From positions 5,937,501 to 6,001,500 of the forward strand of contig OX438754.1 of assembly GCA_949316235.1 (NCBI GenBank): DNA of 64,000 nt, in the 5' to 3' direction. The notes below the pieces were generated by a model, which was not told the DNA's origin, did no database searches, and was given only the letters and a program-made list of their open reading frames with translations. Source of the stretch: Oegoconia quadripuncta (taxonomy: Eukaryota > Arthropoda > Insecta > Lepidoptera > Autostichidae). Below, piece by piece: positions 57,480-64,000 of the stretch (positions are counted from its first letter, which is position 1; each line of letters begins with the position of its first letter). The position numbers were made by a program, and so were the translations under genes.

Positions 57480-57780
57480 TTCAAATGTTCAACCTCGTAC
57501 CCCAAGGCTCAGTGCTGGGACCGGTATTATATACAATATACACAGCGGACCTATCACAACCCCCGACTGTAATGACTGCTACATATGCTGACCACACGAC
57601 CATTTTAGCGAGACACAGTGATCCTAAAATGGCATCCAACACACTTCAACTAATAGTGGTTCCAAATCTCTCCAGGTGATGTTTACGCTACGGAAAGGCA
57701 ATTGTCCACGTGTTAAACTTGACAAACAACTTCCTCATAGAGACTCAGTAAAATATCTGCGAATTCACCTTGACCGAAGA
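57480..57780 (+). pseudogene. Jockey-type reverse-transcriptase fragment
   Basis: The frame reads VPQGSVLGPVLYTIYTADLS, then TVMTATYADHTTILARHSDP and KMASNTLQL. A shifted frame continues with FTLRKGNCPRVKLDKQLPHR and DSVKYLRIHLDRRLT. The catalytic YADD is YADH, and at least one frameshift is present, so it is inactive. The match to Jockey-class reverse transcriptase (GxPQGS and YADD motifs) is clear. Confidence 0.8.
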
Positions 57781-58448
57781 CTCACCTGAAAACGCCACTC
57801 CTCCCACCACATATCTGCTTATAGTTCGGCAACTGATCACAGATTGCAAAAGAGAAAAAAAAATGTTCAACCTGGGGCCATTCACTTCACTGTGCAAAAT
57901 GAGGTTTCATATTTATATAGGTTATAAGGCGTCACAAGACGATGTGCATAGGCATGCAGTCACCAAATCATTTCTAGGTTATCATAATTATTCGTGTTCC
58001 AAAACTGTATAGTAAAAGATACCAATGGAGACAAATTCTTAGTGCCAAAGACACATAAAAATAAACGATAAAATTACCTAAGTAAAAATTGGATATATAG
58101 ACTACGGCATTGATGTGCCCTACTATTAAACCTATCAAGCAAATGCGCCCCAATCAATTAGGGCACATTTAAACTAGATTTTAACAAGCTATAAAAATTA
58201 CATTTATTTTATTCTAAGTACCCACAAATGTAGGTGAATTTCAATAGAAAATTATATTTATTCCTATTTCAAAAATTATTTCTTTGCCTATTATCGCAAT
58301 TTGGTTAAAAATATAAAAAATTTACTCTATTTTTATTTTAAGATAGTATCTTGGAGGTTAGTCGTAAGCGACCATTAATTTAAAAAATTTAAGGAATCAT
58401 TACAAAAACTTGGTCTGCTCCGGGATGTGGCAGCGACCATTTGTAGCT

Positions 58449-58651
58449 CTAATGATTGTGCCAACCAAGGAGCTTCATGAGCCGATTATCGACGGTAACT
58501 GCCATGCAGCGGCAACCTGCAGACTTCTTAGCGGTGCACTCCCACCAAGTCTTGGCGCGGCGAGTCAACTTCTTCACAAAACGATATTTGCCCCATGATA
58601 TGAACGGATTTCCGAATCGCGTCATCTCGAATTTTAACTGTTGCGAAGCCT
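58449..58651 (-). CDS. mod(mdg4): FLYWCH finger exon, WWEC group, copy 3
   Basis: The acceptor CTGTTTTCAG is followed by AG and 66 codons to TAG. It reads QLKFEMTRFGNPFISWGKYR, then RAKTWWECTAKKSAGCRCMA (C-x7-C-x-C) and GWHNH. The first two bases are AG, which shows that the last base of the shared upstream exon cannot be T (that would create TAG). Confidence 0.92.
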
Positions 58652-59349
58652 CTGAAAACAGAAATTATGTTGAATTCAACTTTGTAGCTACCTCACATAA
58701 TAAGCACATATGCGAAGCGTTTCTTATATATAAGTTAAGTAATATATAAATACGAAGCTTAGGTAAATAATGGAGACAACATTCAGAATACTTAACAATG
58801 AAAACAAAGATCTTTCAGCTTGGTTGTGTGTAGCTGTATTGTATAAACAGTGCAATAGAATTAACGGAAAAGAAGATACGTAACATTGACTATTCTAACC
58901 GATTAAAGGTGAACACGCACAACGAACTAGAGTGCGCTGCAAGAGCCGTAGTCAAGTCAACGGATTTTATAATTCTATGTATCAAATCCTCTGTCACATC
59001 ACTCACTTGTCAGCACATTGCATTTCGGTAAATTCCGTTAGGTGACTACCCACAAGGATGACGTCATCAGATACAGCGCGTGCGATGAGCGCGGTCTTTG
59101 ATTATCTTTTGTACGAGGAAGCCCAGCCAATCGCACGCTCTAGTGTGCGAGGTCTTCTGGAAGCTCGAATTTCCATATTAACATCTCTTGACTCCCCGAG
59201 ATGGTCACCATGAGTTTTCGTCAACTGCCAAATAAGGCGAGATGTATTTCTACAATAAAAAGAGAATGCGATATCTGGGGGGCTAGAATCACCAGAATCT
59301 CCAATCTCCACAATAATGCGAAACATAAACTGCCTTTCTTTTTTTTTTC

Positions 59350-59682
59350 TTTTTTTTTTATGCCCAGCGGGTTGATAATTGACCTCATTCACACCTAATG
59401 TTAAGTGAAGATGAGGTCGAAGGTGGAAGCGTACTGACCCGGAAACCCCAACACATTTGGAGGACTGGCTATCTTATCTCTGACAATCAGAACACAACAA
59501 TGCTAATAACATTGCTGCTTGGCGGCAGATTTAGATAAGATGATGGTATCTAGCCAGGCGGACATTTAAAATGCCCTACCACCAACCAAACCGAGTACTT
59601 AAACATGTACCCCGCTGGGGATCGAACCTGCGACCTCCGAATCGTAAACCAAATGTTGTTTACATTGAGCCACGGAGGCGGC
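59350..59682 (-). mobile_element. SINE family 2, nearly full length
   Basis: In minus orientation it has the head GCCTCCGTGGCTCAATGTAA, the B box GGTTCGATCCCC and the complete body to a T-rich (A-tail) end. An alternating GGCGGC run abuts the head at 59677-59690. Confidence 0.75.
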
Positions 59683-59900
59683 GGCGGTTGTCTTTTATTC
59701 GCAGAAAGCATGCAGGAGACAGCAAGCTCCATTGCAGGACGCTACGGATGAGGCTAGCCAGGTAGGTGGTAGACCTATTTTCCTTTGCCAGAGGACCGAA
59801 TGCACGAATTGTTGTGTTCCAGTGTAAACTATAAGAGAGATAGTGAGATAACAGGTTGACGTAAGAGACATTATTTCTTAATCCTCGTGGTGGCTGTAAA

Positions 59901-60142
59901 ATAATAAACATCCTCAGACATTAACACAGCGTCATCTAGTTCCACACTAAGCAACTATAGGCTTGTGTTGTGGATACCAGATGGTTAATATACTACATAA
60001 ATACATTTTTAATTGTAACTAAATACTTATTATAAATGAAAACATCTATAACTCGGGTACACATGTCCGTATTCATCACACAAACATATGCTCGAACCCG
60101 CATCCTTTTGGTATAGTGGTCAGAGTTGCTAACCACTACACC
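59901..60142 (-). mobile_element. SINE family 1 copy, damaged head
   Basis: In minus orientation it has the body and tail as in family 1. The CCCCTAGCGGG part next to the B box is shortened (ATATGCTCGAACCCGCATCC). Confidence 0.65.
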
Positions 60143-60813
60143 TCAAATGTTTACGAGTTTACGAGAGTTTTCCATTGTTTACGAGAGCTCGAAATGAGAG
60201 GTGTCCGGCAAAATGTTATTAATGAATCACTCGTCAATCTTTAGTAATGCTTTGGGCACAGATTACTAATAAGTCTTTGGGGCCTCGAAGGGGTGAAGGC
60301 CACTGCGTCGCGAAAAATTATTTCCATGCCATTTCCTTATAAATTTCGTCGTAAGTTATTGGGGAAATCTCACGCGAGGATCCAAACTTTCAATATATGA
60401 AACTTTATATGCCCCCTATTCTCGAATGAAGTCGATAATGTCAACCTTATGTCTGGGCGGTTACAGATGTGCTGTTTACAATTTGTCATATCATGATATA
60501 AAAAAAATAGTACCCAAGAGCTTCTAGGAATTAAATATTTCGTATTTTGTCGAATAAGTATAGGCATAGATAATATTTGACTATGAATTGGATAGACAAT
60601 CAAAGTTGTTTCCGAAGTTGAAGTATTAAAATTATCTTTAATAAATTTTATTTAGTTCGAGTAATAATAAATAACAAATACTTTAATACCATGTCTTTCA
60701 ATAATTTACAGGTAAACACATCAATTATAAAGTAAATTAGGTAATGTTAAAGTACTCGTAATAGTTAGAACATTTACCCTTTTTCTGGGCGCCCTGTCTC
60801 AAAGCAGTGTATT

Positions 60814-61340
60814 GGAATATGTGTTGCATCGTTCCGAGGCTTTTTTATAGTATATTTTCGGTAAATATTTACGGAGTAGTTGTAGATTTTTTGTTTTCAA
60901 TACTGAAGTTAATTGCAAAAAATAGAGTATAATACAAACTTTACATTTTTAAGGCCAAAGTCACATTTACCTAATTTAATTTATTAATTAATTTTATTAT
61001 GTTTTAATTATTTTTTATGTTCCAACATTTTTCAGAATTTAGTGATAGTTTCCATTTCTAGTTTAATTAGCAATTTACATTTTTATGTAGAAATGAGAAA
61101 TAAAATAAAAATATATTTATTCATCACAAAATTATGAAAAATAGTGGAACATAAAAAATAATTAAAACAGAATAAAATTAATTAATAAATTAGGTAAATG
61201 TGACATGGGCCTTAAAATAAATGAAAATGTATTTTTTGCAATCAACTTCAGTGTTGTAAACAAAAAATCTACAACTACTCCGTAAATATTTACCGAAAAT
61301 ATACTATAAAAAAGCCTTGGAACGATACAAAACATGTTCC
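60814..61340. repeat. Long fold-back, arms about 230 bases
   Basis: The left arm 60814 to about 61048 (GGAATATGTGTTGCATCGTT...) and the right arm about 61115 to 61340 are inverted copies. They share TTTTTTATAGTATATTTTCG, GTAAATATTTACGGAGTAGT and TCACATTTACCTAATTTA. Arms differ by scattered changes and small indels. It is probably a fold-back transposable element. Confidence 0.85.
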
Positions 61341-62060
61341 ACTTAATGCGACATTTATACATTTTATATGTACGAGTTACACACGAGTACAAACATAAAA
61401 ATAAGTTTTATTCATTACTAAGATGACATACAACTTTACCTATAACAGAATTTTACCTTATTTACAATTTATTTCCAAACCAAGTAAAACTATTAAATTA
61501 TACCTACTTACATTACTAAATAAATTAGATTGTTTGATGTTTTACATGTTTCGACAAAGAGAAAATTCAAGGCAATAGACAAGGAAAAAACGTAATTCGA
61601 AACTACGTCGGAAAATATGCCTCAGATGGCTCGTTTAGTTTTCAACCAACGGGGATGATGCTCATCAGTTCTATCCGTCTCTCGAAGTTCGTCTCCAAGC
61701 ATTGTTCTTAACCAAAACATTATAGATTCTTTTAAACTCAAATCATTGGATTACTCGGGGCTACAACGGGTTCTATTAGCGCCCCTATCAAATCTTAAGT
61801 CAGGCTGTATATTTTTAGTTTTTGGTAAATATTTCTCTCAAACTTGACCTATCTGCGTTTTCCCTTGTAGACGCCATGTAGATAGCAGCTCATTAACGCG
61901 AATTTAACGATTTTGTAAACGATATATATCCACATGAAACAAAAATAAAAAAATTACACTAAATAGTCCAATCACATGAATTTGTATTGTAAACCTGGTA
62001 ACGACAAAGTATTTAATTACCAAACGTTCCTGTCTATTTAGTCACTTTTTTAGTTTTTTT

Positions 62061-62308
62061 TTAGTCACAAAATTCTTTTTTTGGTTTCTTGTGCTGTTTA
62101 ATAACTGTGTCGTGCGTGTGGCTCTCACTCATGCGGATCAGAACGTTGTCGAGGGTGACTGCGAAGGCGCTGCAATGTTCTCCAGTTTTGATGCATAGCC
62201 ACCGCTCCAAGGCACCACTCCTTTTCATCAGTTTATACCTGTGTCCGCCCACTACCAGCACTTTGTTCCCGAACTTACTCTTACTGAAGTAATATTCGAT
62301 GTCTTCTT
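62061..62308 (-). CDS. mod(mdg4): Divergent FLYWCH finger exon with basic tail
   Basis: The acceptor, a run of T then CAG, is followed by AA and 81 codons to TAA. It reads EDIEYYFSKSKFGNKVLVVG, then LERWLCIKTGEHCSAFAVTL (C-x6-C), DNVLIRMSESHTHD and a tail VIKQHKKPKKEFCD. The histidine pair is H-T-H, as at 63636 and 11610. The core CSAF and DNVL link it to the next exon rather than to the other groups. Confidence 0.9.
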
Positions 62309-63635
62309 CTGAAAAAAAAATTATTATTATAGCTTCAACAGGTTGGAGTCAGAAAACTTTGTGTTTATTTTGCTGGTTAGAGTTTCCCTTTTCATTATTT
62401 GGGGTCAGTGCAATAATTATTCTCTTATTTTCATCTCTTTTAACCGTGATATCAGTGTTCCCTTCATTCTTATCCATATCATCTTTCACACAATCCGTTC
62501 TTCGTTTCTTTGGATGTTCAATTCGGTTTATCAGACATTCATACATAACACTTTTTTACTGACATGACACTCATAAGGTAACCTCAAATCAGTCAAAAAG
62601 TTTATAATAAAATACTCAAGAGTAAAAATTATCTTCTTTTTATGGGCTGAAAACATGGCTTTAGAATAAATAATAACACACGATAGATAGATATCCCAAA
62701 TGTCGATTCTAGAAATACAACATGAAGATAGTCCTATGCCAATCGTTTATTCTCAGTGATTTGTTCATTCAACTATTGGACCGGGGGTTCTATTACACAA
62801 ATTCATCGTTATCGTCATCGGTTACGTTCTGACATGTGATTGGTTGGCTCATCGCTCGCTCGGAAATTTGACGGTTTCTCATTGGTCAACGTAATCGATA
62901 ACGATACCGATGAAGTTACGTAATCTAAAGGCTGGTCAGAATCCGGGTCATTTCGATCATTCGTTCATTTGGTTCGATCATTCATGTGATGGTTGGGCTC
63001 ACTTCCCTGTGACTGTGGCTTCTAACGTGACCGTACAATCGTTAAGTATGATCATTTCGTTAAATTTTATTTGCGATACGTATTCGCACAACCAATCAAA
63101 AGTTCCATCAAATTGTAAGCCATGTTTGAGCTGGATCATTGAAGGCGAATTATGCAATCATCAATACTTCTACACAGGACGGGTCAAATGATCAATTCAT
63201 TCATAATTGGAGTAGGATTACACGAAGATCTACTAGAACTAAGTTGGAATGTATGTAGGTTTTTATTTTTACAGTGATGTTTTCCAAATATTGGCTATAT
63301 TATTATGGTCTTATTTGTATTGCGTAAGTATTTCGGATAAGAACAATTTATTATGAACGCCACAACACGATACAAAAACAAAAAAAGTAGTAAATTATAG
63401 CTAAAAAAGGAAGTACAAATTATAAATAAAATGCGCACAATGCTGTCACGTGTTGCGGCGTGCACAAATGGCTAGAACTTAATTTATGCTGTGACGGATC
63501 ACAGCGCTGGATTTCAGTGCTCCCGGTGTTTTTTACTTATCTACGTGGTTCATGACATAAGCTACATGGTACGAGTAGTTAGGTAATTTAAATCAGGGAG
63601 TTCATTGAAGTTGTACAATAAAATACCTATTATAT
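62309..63635. other. Gap without recognised genes
   Basis: Overlapping frames at 62299-62567 on both strands and 62910-63191 (+) show no family resemblance. Sequence around 62800-63060 contains repeated TTCGATCATTCG / CGATCATTCATG words and CGTTATCG words. No finger was found. Confidence 0.35.
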
Positions 63636-63832
63636 TTAATTCAAACGACCATGGGTGTGTGTTCCACTCTCCTTAACTAAAACATTATCCACGGTAATTA
63701 CGAAAGCACTACAAACGTTGCAGATCCACCGACTCTTCAAGCCGATCGATCGGTTGAACCTGTATCGATAACCATCCAAAACTAGCACTGGATTTCCATG
63801 TTTGCCCGTACAGAAATAAGGACTGGAACTAC
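63636..63832 (-). CDS. mod(mdg4): FLYWCH finger exon with compact C-x2-C
   Basis: The acceptor TTTATTGTAG is followed by GT and 64 codons to TAA. It reads PYFCTGKHGNPVLVLDGYRY, then LKSRWICNVCSAFVITVDNV and ESGTHTHGRLN. The two cysteines are only two residues apart because about four residues of the usual loop are missing. The rest of the finger is intact. It is the exon nearest to the presumed shared 5' exons. Confidence 0.85.
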
Positions 63833-64000
63833 CTACAATAAACATATTTTTTTATACCTTTTAGTTAAAAAGGCTTTAAAAACATTGGGTGTGTAGGTGT
63901 GTCTTTATTACTCCAACATACCACACTAAATTCTTCTGCATCGTAATGTCGACGGCTTTGTCTAAGGTTAACGATTTTACTATCGAACCGAGGACCTATG
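63833..64000. other. Right edge, intron
   Basis: AT-rich, with no coding sequence recognised. The shared BTB-coding exons of the locus would be expected further to the right, outside the window. Confidence 0.35.

Larger units (their letters stand above)
54926..58448. other. Long gap with repeats
   Basis: Contains a small element at 55250-55352 (as at 31626-31755), a retroelement tail at 55690-55800 (CAATCTCACCTGATGGGAAG), MITE copy 5 at 56429-56841, a local inverted repeat at 56905-56970 (TTGCAGCAAGGATTGTAATG), and the LINE fragment 57480-57780. No finger was found. Confidence 0.45.
58652..62060. other. Long gap with repeats
   Basis: Contains a SINE family 2 copy (59350-59682, minus), a SINE family 1 copy (59901-60142, minus) and a long fold-back (60814-61340). 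Frames 59102-59392 (-), 59660-59911 (-) and 60370-60603 (-) are not recognised. Confidence 0.45.

Overview
The window looks like insect genomic DNA, most probably from a moth or butterfly. It is AT-rich, has short genes split by introns, and is littered with small non-autonomous repeats (tRNA-headed SINEs, TA-flanked MITEs, 5'-truncated LINE tails). No bacterial-type operon, rRNA gene, true tRNA gene or CRISPR array was seen. The species cannot be named from the sequence.

The dominant content is one gene-like structure on the minus strand running through the whole window: an array of 33 alternative 3' exons. Thirty-two encode a FLYWCH zinc finger (conserved W, C-x(n)-C, then H-x-H) and one (30792-31015) encodes a Psq-type helix-turn-helix. 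Every array exon begins right after a minus-strand 3' splice site (usually T-rich then CAG, TAG or AAG). Every one is entered with the same offset: two bases complete a split codon, then the frame runs through the finger to a stop, usually directly after H-N-H. None has a start codon or promoter of its own as part of the exon. This is the layout known for the variable region of mod(mdg4), a BTB-protein locus of chromatin insulators. There a shared 5' part (BTB domain) is joined by alternative and trans-splicing to one of many FLYWCH-coding 3' exons. The shared exons must lie outside, beyond the right edge. The assignment to mod(mdg4) rests on architecture and family knowledge; the BTB part is not visible here.

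Layout along the plus coordinates: 569-2126, a finger split by an intron with a further 3' coding exon; 5283-14052, six fingers of an RFGNP-type; 15070-24842, a tandem subarray of seven closely related fingers, six of exactly 191 bases; 28327, an isolated divergent finger; 30427-31015, a finger followed by the Psq exon; 32396-42379, nine fingers of an RG-xx-ML / RWQC type; 44017 and 48400, two RGNP-type fingers; 51968-58651, three WWEC-type fingers; 62061 and 63832, two divergent fingers. A GC-box-rich island at 42505-42630 sits 126 bases upstream of the exon at 42123-42379 and is a candidate internal promoter, of the kind a trans-spliced locus would need.

Between exons lie mobile-element remains: three SINE families (some nested inside other elements), a five-copy MITE family with inverted ends and TA flanks, several palindromic fold-back elements, pieces of RTE-like and Jockey/R1-like LINEs, a 70-base minisatellite, and two adjacent perfect hairpins. 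Nearly all plus-strand open frames over the exons are antisense shadows. About 18 of the exons were recognised only by reading the minus strand and the splice sites; many have no long ATG-started frame.
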